A DNA stretch of 64,000 nucleotides from Gamarada debralockiae (taxonomy: Eukaryota; Ascomycota; Leotiomycetes; Helotiales; Hyphodiscaceae), in NCBI GenBank assembly GCA_002803225.1, contig NXFV01001618.1, positions 1-64,000 on the forward strand, in the 5' to 3' direction. The translations under genes were made by a program, and so were the position numbers. Below, piece after piece: positions 20,819-32,975 of the stretch (its first letter is position 1; each line of letters opens with the position of its first letter). A model generated the notes under the pieces. The model had not been told where the DNA came from and did not search any database. It saw only the letters and a program-made list of their open reading frames with translations.

Positions 20819-23008
20819 ATGTCTCTCAAAAATGCCACCGTGCAGCCTAGGATCTACCACAAACCCCCCTTCAGCGTGGAAGCTCCAGGCTACGAGCACG
20901 TCGATGGCGAGACTATTCCGCGACGACATCCTCTGAGCAAGGACAAGCTCCAGAATACTCCCTCTCCCGATATTACCACCATCTTCGACATCATCAAGCG
21001 CAGCTCCGAGATGTACGGCAATGCGAAGGCTCTTGGCACCCGGAAGCTCATCAACACTCATCAAGAAGTCAAGAAGGTCAAGAAGATTGTGGATGGAGAG
21101 GAGCGGGAGATTGACAAGAAATGGACATACTTTGAGTTAGGCCCATACGAGTACCTGAGCTTCTCTGAGTACGAGAAGTTAACCTTGCAGATTGGTGCAG
21201 GCTACCGCAAGCTGGGCTTGACCAAGGGGGACCGAGTACACATTTTTGCGGCAACCAGTGCCCACTGGTTGGCAACTGCACATGGTGCTACCTCTCAATC
21301 CATGCCTATTGTCACTGCTTACGACACCCTTGGCGAGGAAGGTCTCAAGCACTCTCTGGTCGCAACCGAAGCAAAGGCTATCTTTCTGGATCCTCATCTC
21401 TTACCAACCCTCATCAATCCACTCAAGGAAGCGAAGGAGATTAAGTATGTTATTTGGAACAGTCAGAACGAGGTCAAGCAGCAAAATATCGATGATTTGA
21501 AGAAGGCACACGACCACCTTACAATCTTGAGCTTTGAGGAGCTTCGCAAACTTGGAGAGGAGAATCCAGTCGACCCATTTCCACCTAGCCCCAAGGATCT
21601 TTGCTGCATTATGTACACTTCTGGATCTACCGGCCCACCAAAGGGTGTCCCAATCAAGCACGAGGCTGTTGTGGCAGCAAGTAAGTTGAAGCTTCTATTT
21701 CCTAGAGGCCCTTGCTAATTTGATTAGTCGCTGGTGTCAGTGTAATTGTTGAACCATACCTCGGCCCTGGTGACGGTCTCTTGACCTACCTTCCTCTCGC
21801 ACACATCCTAGAATTCGTCTTCGAAAATGCTTGTATATACTGGGGTGGAACTATGGGATACGGAAACCCTAAGACTCTGTCCGACACATCTGTGAAGAAC
21901 TGCAAGGGCGATATCCGAGAGTTCAGACCAACTGTGCTTGTCGGTGTTCCGGCAGTCTGGGAATCAGTCAAGAAGGGCATTGTCGCAAAAGTCAACTCGG
22001 GCAGCATGATTGTTAAGAACCTCTTCTGGACCGCTCTCTGGGCCAAGAACAACCTGCTGCACTACGGTCTGCCAGGTGCCGGTATTCTCGATGCGGTGGT
22101 GTTCAAGAAGGTCAAGGAGGCAACTGGTGGCCGATTGAGAATCTGCATGAATGGAGGCGGACCGATTGCGAAGGATACACAACGTTTCATTTCCATGGCC
22201 ATTACCCCCATGATCAATGGATACGGTCTGACCGAGACAACCGCAATGGGTGCGCTCATGGACCCCATGGAGTGGACCGACGATGCCCTCGGCGACATCC
22301 CGGGATCCGTCGAAGTCAAGCTAGTCGATTTCCCCGATGCAGGCTACTACGCCACCAATAAGCCCAACCCACAAGGAGAGATCTGGATCCGAGGCATTTC
22401 TGTTATGGAAGGCTACTGGCAAGACGACAAGCAGACCGCAGAAGCTCTCTCCCCGGATGGATGGTTCAAGACTGGTGATATCGGAGAGTGGGACAAGAAC
22501 GGACATCTCAAGATGATTGATCGCAAGAAGAACTTGGTCAAGACCTTGAATGGCGAGTATATTGCTCTCGAGAAGCTCGAGTCCGTTTACCGAGCTGCGA
22601 CTGTGGTGGCCAATATCTGCGTGTACGCCGATGAGCAAAAGACGAAGCCCGTAGCGATCATTGTCCCCGCAGAGCCAGCGTTGAAGAAGCTTGCGGAACG
22701 AATCGGTGTCGAGGGCAGTGGAATTGAGGATTTAGCGCACAACAAGAAGGTCCAGGAGGCTGTTTTGAAGGAGTTGCAGCAGGCTGGTAGAGCGGGTGGA
22801 TTATCCGGCATTGAGATTATTGAGGGAGCTGTCGTTGCAGATGAAGAGTGGACCCCACACAATGTAAGCACTTTATTCTCAATCCCATCCACTAGATTCC
22901 ACTAACATGTGATAGGGCTTCACTACTTCGGCACAGAAATTGAACAGGAAGAAGATCCTTGATAAATACAAGAAGGAAATTCATGAGGCTTATGCAGCCC
23001 ACAGCTAA
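20819..23008 (+). CDS. Long-chain fatty acid-CoA ligase (Faa1/Faa4-like)
   Basis: Activates long-chain fatty acids to acyl-CoA at the cost of ATP (to AMP). Exons 20819-21680, 21728-22863 and 22916-23008 give 696 residues, the usual size for fungal Faa1-type ligases. AMP-binding signature: YTSGSTGPPKGVP; then LPLAHILEFVFE, the adenine-binding GYGLTETTAMG and GWFKTGDIGEW with the hinge LKMIDRKKNLVK. The C-terminus (KYKKEIHEAYAAHS) carries no PTS1, so a cytosolic/ER/lipid-droplet form is more likely than a peroxisomal one. Together with Fox2 in this window it belongs to fatty-acid metabolism, but the genes are 5 kb apart with unrelated genes between. An upstream in-frame ATG at 20717 exists; MSLKNATVQP at 20819 fits homologue length better. 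Confidence 0.93.
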
Positions 23009-23947
23009 GTGATAGGCGGTGAGGAGTAACATGGATATCGGTATCGGTAGATGAGCGAAGAATGGAATTGGGAGTGCGTGAAATGAAAATGCAAAATGAA
23101 AATGGAATGCGATGCGATGCGATTATTAGCGTTGAGTTGGCGGAGACGCTACTGTATGATAATTAGCTGTAACCCAACCATGATTCCTTTCCTTCAATTG
23201 CGTCTTCGTTCAACGCTCTTAGTTGCGCCAAGTTAGCAAAGTTGCTATCCGCTCCCACCTTCTTTTACCCACAAATTCACCCCGCTCTCGTTCATTCCTA
23301 AATTCACTCTCCCTGTCGTCCCTTCCCATCATCCAAATCTATAAAGACCCCGTTCTGCAACTCCTGGCTCCTCAACAACCTGCTCACAAGAACAAGCGTG
23401 CATGGGAGAGCTGTGGTTCCCGTCGCAACAGGTGCTCGGTGAAGAGCGTGCATATATCGCAAGTCTCAGACCGTTCAAAACGTCTCATGCCCCTTAGTCG
23501 TTGCAGTTTCTTCTTCGAAATTTGTTTTGTTGTTGAGACTGTGTTGATACAGTTACTGTTGTCAAAATGATTACTGTTGACAAGGTGGCCCAATGTTAGG
23601 GGCAAAAGAAGACCTCCTTTTAATGTCATTTACTTGGTTATACAAGCAGGTTAATGGCGAAGAAGAAAGGCATTCATGGAGTTGAGACATGCGCACATCG
23701 GCATGCTCTTCTTTATGAAGAACTTTCCAACGGCCAGTAGCCTATTGTTCGTACCAATGAGTGTTCAGCATGTTGTATTCTGGTGATTTGTACAGTTATG
23801 CCATGCTTGATCTATTCTTTCTATCTTCCCAGCTCAGGGAGACAGCAGGAAAGCGAAATCTAGTGCAAAGGTAGTATGGCTCGCAAACCTCCACTGATAA
23901 AATCTTCGTATTAGCCGCAACGAGAAAATCATGGATAGGAGAGCGCA
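23009..23947. other. Convergent intergenic region
   Basis: About 940 bp between the 3' ends of the ligase and the P450. A 115-codon open frame (23223-23570) shows no family resemblance. A short run of ATGCGATGCG-like repeats lies near 23106-23120. Confidence 0.45.
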
Positions 23948-25642
23948 TCAAGAGATGAACTTCCAAACCACATCCTCCCAACCCTTTCTTCTCGAAATCT
24001 TAGCACCCATCTTCATTCCTTCACCCCTCGGCTTCGCAATCGCCTCCGCAAACCTCGTCCTACCCCTATCCGGAACCACAATTGCTCCCCCATCCTTTCT
24101 CGTAACCTCAAAGCCCAAGATCAACACCGCCGCCGCGCCAAGGATCTCTGCGAATGCGAAATTTCGACCTGGACACAAATGCTTGCCGCCTCCGAAGGGG
24201 AAATAAGCTCGCTTCTGCGCTTTCTCATCATCTTTTTCTTTCTGGTTCTTGGGGAGTCCGGTTTCAGGCGGTGTTAAGAAGCGGCGGGGATCAAAGGTGG
24301 AAGAGTCAGGTCCCCAGTAGGATTCGGAGAGGTGAGGAATACCGGATGGAATCTGGACGTCGTAGCCTTCTTTCAATAAGTAGGCGTTTGTTCCATCGGA
24401 GATCGTAGTATCCTTCATTACACGACGAGTGCCGAGTTGTGCGTTCGCGATGCGGATCGTCTCGCGGTAGCAGGAAACAAGTAGTGGGCAGTCTGACTCG
24501 AATCTCGTGATATCGAAGGCGAATTCTCTCTTTCCATCTGGGCGGTTCGAATTGCTAGGAGTAACCATGGAAGCGAGTTCCTCCCTGATACCCTTAGTGA
24601 GAGAAGCATCAGAGCAGATATTGCACAGCAGCCAGAACAGAGTGGGAATCGCGTTTGCAGTGGAGACATTTAGGAGGCTTATCTCGAACTTCCCGATATC
24701 GGCGCTGGCAATGCCATATTTGCGGAAGTTGGCGGCGCGGGCTTTTACCATTTGAGATACGTCGGGTTCGAGGTCGTGCTCTGCGCCGTAGTATTTCATT
24801 AGGGCAGCTTGGATGGAGGCGCGGCCGCGGTAGGCGGTCGGTGCTGTGATCGAGGGGAAGAAGTTTAAGAGGAGGAGAACAAGGCCAGCGTCGAAATCCC
24901 TAGGGGTTATTAGTGGTGTTGGAAAAGGGAGGGGAGACGATATACCATAAAGCGTCGACTAAAGTGGGATCAGTCTTGAACGGGCTGTGAGACCCCATCA
25001 ACGCATTGCATGTAGCCAGAGTCAACATTGTTCGAAGCCAGACAAACAGGCTCTCGGGCTGGATAGTATCAATACCGTTAAGTGTGTCGGCGACTTGACC
25101 CAAGGCCTTGGTATTCATGCGGTGGAGGTGCTCGCCTAGCATGGCGCCATGGATCTCCTTGACGAAATCTCGCAGGCAACTGGGCTCTTTCTCATCTTTG
25201 GGAATATTTTTGATGGGTCCCATGGTCGCATCAGAGACGCCGAGCATTCGCTGAGAGAACTCCACCATGAAAGGTTCAAAGGACAGATGCTTCGAACGGA
25301 ACGCGCTCTGCGCCAACAATGGATCGGTGATGACATAGACTTTGGAGTTGATCATCGGGAGGGTGCATATTGGTTTGGGTGATTTGCCACTGAGAAAGGT
25401 TAAAAGTGAAAGTGAGAAGGCGGGAGAACTCACAAGAGGGTGTCGAAGTATGCGATTTGATGTTGAAGGATACCTATTATATGACCGACATAGGGGATTT
25501 TGGGTTTGAGAAGAGGCGGCTCCTTTGGGTCTAACTTCACAGAGAGTCGTTGCCAGCAGATTAGGAGAATGGCTGATGCGACGAGGATGACCGAGGGCGT
25601 GTAGCCATCGAGCAAGCTTCCGAAGATGGTGTTGACAGACAT
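23948..25642 (-). CDS. Cytochrome P450 monooxygenase (CYP7/CYP8-like fungal group)
   Basis: Heme-thiolate monooxygenase with an N-terminal membrane anchor (ILVASAILLICW, about residues 19-30) followed by a Pro-rich hinge (DPKEPPLLKPKIPYVG). Exons in transcript order 25434-25642, 24946-25389 and 23948-24899 give 534 residues. The ExxR motif is CYRETIRI and the heme-binding loop is FPFGGGKHLCPGRNFA with the Cys ligand. The I-helix region (NVSTANAIPTLFWLLCNIC) lacks the usual A/G-G-x-D/E-T-T pattern, as in CYP7/CYP8 and some isomerase-like P450s. The overall text resembles fungal P450s often annotated as oxysterol or 12-alpha-hydroxylase-like. The substrate cannot be deduced; no biosynthetic cluster partner is adjacent. 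Introns are 44 and 46 bp. Confidence 0.9.
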
Positions 25643-26250
25643 GATGGTTGTGATTTTTCAAGTTGGAGTCCGAAACTTTGTACAACACAGGTTAATGCAG
25701 TGAAGCGAGGCTGCTTGCCGAAATAGATATTTTTCCAGTATTGCCCGTACTCGTATTGTGAGCCTCTTCATTTAAGGAATTATTGTAACTAGAAAAGATA
25801 GCATAAGATGTGGGGAAACGAGAGACAAGAGTGAAGTGAATTGAATAATTGAAGTTGGATCAAGGTAGTTAGGCCCAATTAGGGAACCGTGCTTACCTCG
25901 ATCGTCATGAAGGGGAGGGGTTCCTGTTGACCAGGGGCTTTGGCGTGTCACTTGTCAGGCCAAGTTCTGTTAGTGGAGTACGAGTGCAACTCGCATCTAG
26001 CTATTGGTTGACTTACTCTACCCCTTGGAAAACCTAGGCAGAAGAAAATGCAGAAAAGCCCCCATCACCTAGGCACGTGATCGATTCTCAAACTTCCGGA
26101 TTTACGCGACTTTTGGCGCCAGCTTTTCTCGACGCGTCTCCCTCGAATCCGTTGAATCATCCATTCAACAACCCACGACGACATGACTTGACGACTACAA
26201 CACTCTCATTATCGATCTACGAAATAGTCTGCTATTAAGCCGAATTCACA
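25643..26250. promoter_or_regulatory. Divergent promoter region, P450 / ORC4
   Basis: A 608-bp spacer between divergent genes. Close to the ORC4 start, GACGCGTCTCC (about 26130-26140) contains an ACGCGT, the MluI cell-cycle box bound by MBF in yeasts, which fits a replication gene; a single hexamer is only suggestive. Confidence 0.4.
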
Positions 26251-29163
26251 ATGTCAACACGCAAGCGCAGCCGTCCCTCCCTTAATGCCGACGATGACGA
26301 AGACGAACTCTCTCCCTCGAAGTCCAATTCCGCGCCGCTTTCTGCGATTAAGAAGCGAAGGTTGAATACGTATGGCTCTTCGAGAAACAAAAGCACGAGT
26401 ATGTTGGGTAAGCTTTCGGGTTTGTTGAGGTTTAGACATACAGAGAAGGAGAATATTAGCGCTGCAGAGGAAAAAGACGAATTAGCTAGTGAGGAGGTTG
26501 ATGGTGAGGATGAGACAGAGGAGGCCGATATCTGGGAAGTTCCTGATGAGAAGGAGCCTGGGAATAAGGCTAGGGGTGGCAGAGCAAGAGGGGCACCGAG
26601 TACTACTAGCAAAGGTACACCATTATCTCAGGGGAAGAGGAAGCCTGAGAGTGCGAAGTCGGAGAAGAATAGGAGTGCAAAGGCATACAAAAAGGACATT
26701 TATGAAGTTGACGATTCCGAAGAAGATACGGCTGTCAGTACAATCGCAAGAGCGACACGAAATGTCGACCGCATACCACATATTCCGAAGTCTGCGGGCA
26801 AAGTTAGGAAGGTGGACGAAATTGCGACACCCAAAAGACCAAGGGGACGACCGCCGAAGCAGACCGATGCTGTTGTACCTTCACCAAAAAGATCGGCCGG
26901 AAAACCAAGGAAATCGGATATTCTGAAGAAGGCAAAGGCATTGTCACGCGAGGCTATATTTCATCAAATGATGGAGAATGGACGGAAGGAAGCTGAAGAA
27001 CCGGAGGAAGAACAAGCATCCGCGAGGCGAAGGAGTGGCCGAAGCAAAGCAGAGGTAGAGGAAGCCGATGACGAGGATGCAGAAGAAAAAGCTGAAGTAC
27101 CTCGCCGACGAGGGAGACCAAAGAAGGAAGCTGTCGAATCTGTCAAAGAAGCCCAGAAAGGTATTCTCACGCCGACTAAGAATCGAACCGTGAAGTCGAG
27201 GAAAAGCGTAGCCTTCGAAGCTCGCGATGATATCGACTTGGGGTTTAAAGATCTTCCTGATTCTGCGAACAAAATGTCAACATTGAAGAAGGATCGCAAA
27301 CCAAGCGAATTGTCACACGAGGCCACGGAGGAGCCTACTACAAAGGTTTCTGGGAAGGGGAAGAAGCAGGCTGATTCAGTGGAGCACACTCCACAGGCAG
27401 AGGAGGAAGAAGAGGCAGACAGTGATGATGAGCCTTGTGTTGTCTGCAAGGGGCTTGATTCAAAAAAAGGCAACGAGATCATCTTTTGCGACAGTTGCGA
27501 TTTTGCTGCTCACCAAAAGTGCTACGATGTACCCAAAATTCCGAAGGGGGACTGGTTCTGCAGAGACTGTCAACCAGATGAGAACGAGGATCTGTTGGGC
27601 ATGGGAGTGGATGACGATGTGGCTATTGGTGAAGTCTTCAATGATCTTCCAGAGATCGAGGGATTCGAGGACCATCTACGACACATGCAAAGAGTACTCT
27701 TGGATAGGCTCACGGGACAGAAGCGAATAAAACTTCGAGGACATGGTGAGGAGATGCGGAAAGTCCGTCAAGTCATTGAACAAACGGTTCTGGCTGGTGA
27801 AGGAAACTCAATGCTGGTCATCGGAGCCAGAGGCTGTGGCAAAACCAATGTAAGTGCTTCCAATTTGAAAACCTCGAATAGTTACTAAGTATCGACAGCT
27901 TGTTGAATCGGTCATCTCTGACCTCTCCATCGATCATCGAGAGAACTTCCACGTTGTTCGTCTCAACGGATTCATTCATACGGATGATAAGTTGGCCTTG
28001 AAAGAGATCTGGCGACAGCTCGGCCGCGAGATGGATGTAGAAGACGAGATGACCGGAAAGGTAGATTCCGCAAATGATATTCCCCTCGATCTATGCTAAC
28101 ACCAAGCAGGCGAATCACGCAGAAACTCTGGCATCACTCCTAGCTCTTTTGTCTCATCCCTCGGAGATATCAGAAGATCGGGCCGATGAGACCGCCAAGT
28201 CTGTCGTCTTCGTACTTGATGAATTCGATCTATTCACGACCCACCCTCGTCAAACTCTCCTCTACAACCTTTTTGATATAGCGCAGGCAAGAAAGGCTCC
28301 AATCGTCGTATTAGGTCTCACTACCCGTATTGATGTTGTGGAGACTCTTGAGAAGCGTGTAAAGAGCCGGTTTAGTCATCGCTATGTCCATTTGTCATTA
28401 CCTAGAAGTCTTCCGGCATTCTGGGAAATCTGCAAGGAGGGCCTTCTTGTGGAGACAGAGGACCTGGGGAATGAAGGTTTCGATCTCGGAATTTCGGGCC
28501 AAGAGGAATTCGTCTCTTTTTGGCAATCAATGATTGAAGTAAGTTCGGTTATTAAGCGGCAATTACTCAGCTAACATACGGCAGGATCTCTACCGTAACG
28601 ACGCCACTTTTAAGCATCACCTTCAGTCACATTTCTATCGATCGAAATCGGTGCCAGCATTTTTCACATCATGCATTCTTCCAATCGCCAACCTTTCTGC
28701 CAGGAACCTGCCTCTTACTGGTCGAAAGTTCACAGCAAGCGCCATCTCACTCTCGGCTCCAGACTCAAAGCTCCACATCCTTCAGGGTCTTTCAGAACTG
28801 GAGCTCGCTCTTTTGATTGCCGTGGCACGCCTTGACATTATCCTTGACACCGATACTTGCAACTTTGCCATGGCATACGATGAGTACAGCTCTTTGACAT
28901 CAAGACACAAGATACAGACCTCTAGCGCCGGGGTTACCGCATTGGGAGCGAGTGCGAAGGTATGGGGAAGAGACGTTGCATTGGGAGCTTGGCAGCGACT
29001 TGCGGAGTACGATTTGCTTGTTCCTGCTGGAATGGTTGGGGGTTCTGCAAGGGATTTTGGAGCAGAAGGACGGATGTGGAAGGTGGACGTCGGATTGGAA
29101 GAGATAACGGGAAGCGTTGAGAGCTTGAGTGGGGTCATGACAAAGTGGTGCAGAGAAATCTGA
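26251..29163 (+). CDS. ORC4: Origin recognition complex subunit 4, with AT-hooks and PHD finger
   Basis: AAA+ subunit of the complex that marks replication origins. Exons 26251-27849, 27899-28060, 28110-28538 and 28585-29163 (all introns phase 0) give 922 residues. The N-terminal half is charged and repetitive with at least two AT-hook cores (KRPRGRPPK near 197-205; RRRGRPKK near 285-292). A PHD finger follows (Cys396, Cys399, Cys413, Cys416, His421, Cys424, Cys437, Cys440). The AAA+ module has Walker A GARGCGKT (525-532) and Walker B VFVLDEFD (Asp624, Glu625). The Orc4 C-terminal winged-helix region includes ELALLIAVARLDI. AT-hook N-termini are known in fission yeast Orc4; the added PHD finger suggests chromatin reading at origins. 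In-frame Met at 26251 (CACAATG) follows a GC-poor leader. Confidence 0.9.
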
Positions 29164-30071
29164 AACTTGATAATGGGAATCTAATCAACCTTATCTGCAG
29201 TATTCGGCGAGGCCTCATTCAAGAACTCGGTGAGGTTTGGGGGCTGGAATACCCGCAAAAGCGTAATTCGTATCACGAAAGACGCCCGGCTTGAAGGGGC
29301 CGTCTCGCAATTCCAACTTTATGTGATCAGATTCCGAATGTTCCGAGATCTGAAACAATTTTCGGGTGATTATTCTCGACCTCTCAACAAATTTGCCATG
29401 TTTCCCCAAGAGATAGGGATCCATCAGAATCTCTTCTCACCCTCAGACGTTCTGGCTTGAGTGCAGCCACTCACAATCATTTTCCGATGTTTTGCTTCCG
29501 GGTGGCTTGAGCAAAGACCCCATTATTGCTCGTGCAGGCAACTAGGGTTCATTAGTTGATGACTCTCTGAGCTGGCAATATTCACTAGTCTTGATTCACT
29601 GCGGCTCGAGTTCTTGGCCGAGCCGTTTCGTGCTTGCATGTGGTCCAGATAGCGTTGTATCACAGCCTCGTGTTTTGATGTCGCTGGAGCTACGTTTCTG
29701 TCGTGTTACATGTTGCAACCACCACTCCTCCCTTATCAACAAATGAAACTGCATCTCACATATTGTTTCCACTACTTCCAGCAAGCTTTTTCAATGTGGC
29801 TTGTGAATATTACGATATTACGTCTCAATTGGATTTCGGTGTGAGGGATGTCGGGCGCGTCATGCAGTAAGCCTCACTTCGAAGGGGAGAGCGGGGAAGT
29901 TGCCTTAGCGGTTTGCCTAATGCTGAGATCTGGTTGCCTCGCTGAAAAAGCTGGGACCGCCCAGATTCTTTTTTCCTTTTGAGCAAACCCCTCATTACGA
30001 TTCGAGAATCCCGTTTTTACAGTACTTTGAAATTCATTGTGGGCTTTTGGTTCGTGGAAGGAAGGCCAAGG
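29164..30071. other. Intergenic, no gene seen
   Basis: About 900 bp with only short frames without recognisable content. The last part should carry the promoter of the following gene. Confidence 0.45.
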
Positions 30072-32975
30072 ATGGATGTGGTTAAGGCAGCAAATGTTGG
30101 TGCAATTCTGACAAGTGTAGCGAAGTATGGCGGACAGCTTGCGGCGGTCTTCCACAACTATGCACTTATTGCTGAGAAGATCCCGTGTGGCTTTGAGGGT
30201 GCTATCAATATCCTTGATGCTACCGTCGCCGTGCTGAAGCAGGTCTTGAGCCTGATGAAAGACGAGGCTGAGGGGAAGAGGCTCTTCAGTGAGGAGGGTC
30301 TTACTTACGTTCAACTCCTTGCACAGGAGTCCGCCAACGCTTTGGCTAAGGTCGAGCCAATAATCGCAGAGGCCTGCCTTGAACGTAAGGATCGGAAAGC
30401 GAAGCGCAAGCAAAGGCAGAAGGCAGCATCTAAGAAGTTGGCGACTGACGTCGACCCACTATTATTGATGCTCGATGAGAAAGACTTTTTGGACAAAGTT
30501 GAGAGGACAAAATGGAGTTGGGCAACGGACGATATTGAGGAATGCATGGAAAGACTCTATGATCTCCAGCTGCATCTGCTACTCATTTTCGAAGTTGTCA
30601 AAGTCGGTGCGCTCTCTAAAGACTTGTAAGTACTCCGCAGCTAATGAAGACCTTTTCTCATGTGACTTCAGAACCTCCGGCAAAGTCGACATCCAAAGCA
30701 TCGTCACATATCATGATCGTATCAAGCGTACCGCAGACTTGGTTGGCATTAAGGCACCAAAAAGTCGATCAACCAACCGGTTGCGTGCCTCTTGCTTCAG
30801 TAGTTCCGACAGCGATAGCAGCAGTAATAGTGACAGCGATGTTTCTAGTATCGTGTACAAAGGAAGTAAGACGTTTGTGTGTGGTCCACCCCCGCCTCCG
30901 CCCGGTCGCTTTGGATCAAGCGCTCCTCCTCCAGCCCCACCAGTGTCCTCTGCAACCTCCCTCCCAGCCGTTCCTCCCAAAGTAGTGGAACCAGAGGTGG
31001 ACGGGGAGACTCTCGCGGCACTCAAGCCCGGGGGAAACCCCTGGGATCTGGATCATGTGAGCCTCCAGACCACGTTGATGTATCAGAAGCTGATTACCCA
31101 AGCCTAAACCACCAGCGTACTCCGAGGACAAGCTTAGTGATAGCTCTCCGTCGAACTCTGCCCTTGCAGTTCCAAAACTAAGCATGCCTCAAAACAATTC
31201 TGTGGCTTCATCCACACCAACGGAAAAGACGGCTGAGCCTGCTGTATATCCGGACGAGAAAGCAGAGCTCAAAGCAAAGGACGAGCCAGCCAAGACCGAA
31301 GAAATCGTGAAGTTCGTTGTCTCCAACTCTTACAGAATGAGAAACTGATATCTGCAGGCCTGCAACGCCTGAAGGACGCCTCTTCAAATCTCCCTCCAAT
31401 GGCCTGGGGTTCAAGCTCAAAAGCTTCTTCCGAAGCAAAGAGTCACTTGCTGCGGAGATGAAAAGGACCTTGAGTGATTCTGAATCACATCTTATGGCCT
31501 ACGTCATTCAGAGACACGATTTGCGACAGGTCCCTCATTCGGCATTCCACACTCTTGAAGCAACACATATGAAGACGATTCTTTCGCAATTGAATGGCAG
31601 TGAGTGGTACAAGACTTTCATCAATCTCGATACCTACGAGCATACTTTGATCAGTCGTCTTCTACACCCATGGATGAACGGTAAAGTCTACGAGAGAGAA
31701 CTCGTGGTTCTCAAAGTCTTGGAACAGAACAGATTCAATGCATGGATGGCCCTGCTCGGCGAACTTCTCAGAAACCGACCATTCCCCCACCTAGCCAACG
31801 GAAGAGTTCTCCTCGCTATTGTGCGAGAGAAATTCGTCGACGGAAAACCTCTCAAAGATCAAACACGCCCAGGCTTCGGACCACCTCCCCCACCGCCATT
31901 CCCCGCTCCTACCATACCTTCAATTCGTCCCCCGCCTATGCCATACACGCCTCCTAAACGAACAACGATCTCAGACCTCAAAGGACCTCCGCCCCCTCCC
32001 TCAAGCTGGCCCACACCGTATACTCCAGGAGGACCGCCACCCCCACTACCTCGCTTACCCCCACTTCCCCCATCAACCCTCTCATTAACCAGCCCCCCAC
32101 CACCTCCCGGAAAAAGCAACTCCACCCGCACCAGCGACATTACGCCCGTCACCGAACATGACGCCAATATCATATTAACAACGTACAACGAATACACGAT
32201 GCGTCTCAGCGAACCAACTGATCCCTCCACGGCACGTTCCTGGAGCCGCGTCGCCATCTCCCAAGAAAGCTCCGAGAAACAGCTGATCTTGCAACGTGTC
32301 GAGAAGTTCATACGCGGAGGCGGGAACGTGATTGATATTAAGCTACGCTTGACAGAGCAGCAGAGCAGTCAAGTCACGCGCTTGATAGAGGATCTGAAGT
32401 GTGCTGAGAGAGACTACCGCTTTGAGTGGACGTGGGCTGAAATCTCGCTCTACAGAGATGGCAGCGAAATCACTGTCACTCCCAAAGGGGATGTGCCTGC
32501 TCCTACCGGGTGGAATATCGCTAGAACGGCAACGCAGATGCATCTCATCGCGAAACGAAGCTTGAAGGCTTCGTATAAGGCGCTGGATGTGTACAATGAG
32601 CGCATGAAGCCTGCGCCGCCTCCAAAACCGCCGGTGTCGAGTCCGATCATCGACCTTACGGTGAAGCCGCAGCCGAAGAAGAGCAACTATGTGGATAGCA
32701 GCAGTGATAGCGACTGGGATAGTATGTATTGGAGTAGTGATAGTAGCGTGGGGAATGTGAGGAGGAGGTTGAGGAGGTATAGGGCTAAGAAGGTGAAGAA
32801 GAACAATAAGGTGAAGTATTGTTTTGATTCGGATTCGGATAGTGATGATAGTGAGGAGGAAGACATCATTACGGTGAAAGTGCAGTTGAAGAAGGGCGAT
32901 GACATTGTCAAGGTTTTGCTGGATATGTGGACGCCTGAGGTGGAGGGGAAAGGCAAGGAGAAGACAGTCGCTTGA
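30072..32975 (+). CDS. Large proline-rich protein of unknown function
   Basis: Exons 30072-30625, 30672-31056, 31103-31311 and 31358-32975 join in frame to 921 residues; the three introns are each exactly 46 bp. The N-terminal about 190 residues are helical and resemble the helix-bundle N-termini of many fungal hypothetical and STAND-associated proteins (ending ERLYDLQLHLLLIFEVVK). Then come Ser/Asp-rich tracts (SSDSDSSSNSDSD), a first poly-Pro tract (PPPPPPGRF), a helical middle part (around LMAYVIQRHDL), a second long Pro-rich region (GFGPPPPPPFPAPT to SLTSPPPPPG), a predicted helical domain (QRVEKFIRGGGNVIDIKLRL), and an acidic/basic tail with DSDSDSDDSEEED. Poly-Pro stretches may bind SH3, WW or profilin-type partners, which is inference. 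No catalytic motif seen. Confidence 0.7.

Noticed and set aside
12245..25642. A secondary-metabolite cluster around the P450
   Set aside because: Neighbours are housekeeping genes; no synthase, transferase or other tailoring enzyme is adjacent.
29215..29460. Opposed 69- and 76-codon frames downstream of ORC4
   Set aside because: Short, overlapping on both strands, no family resemblance; probably the 3' UTR.
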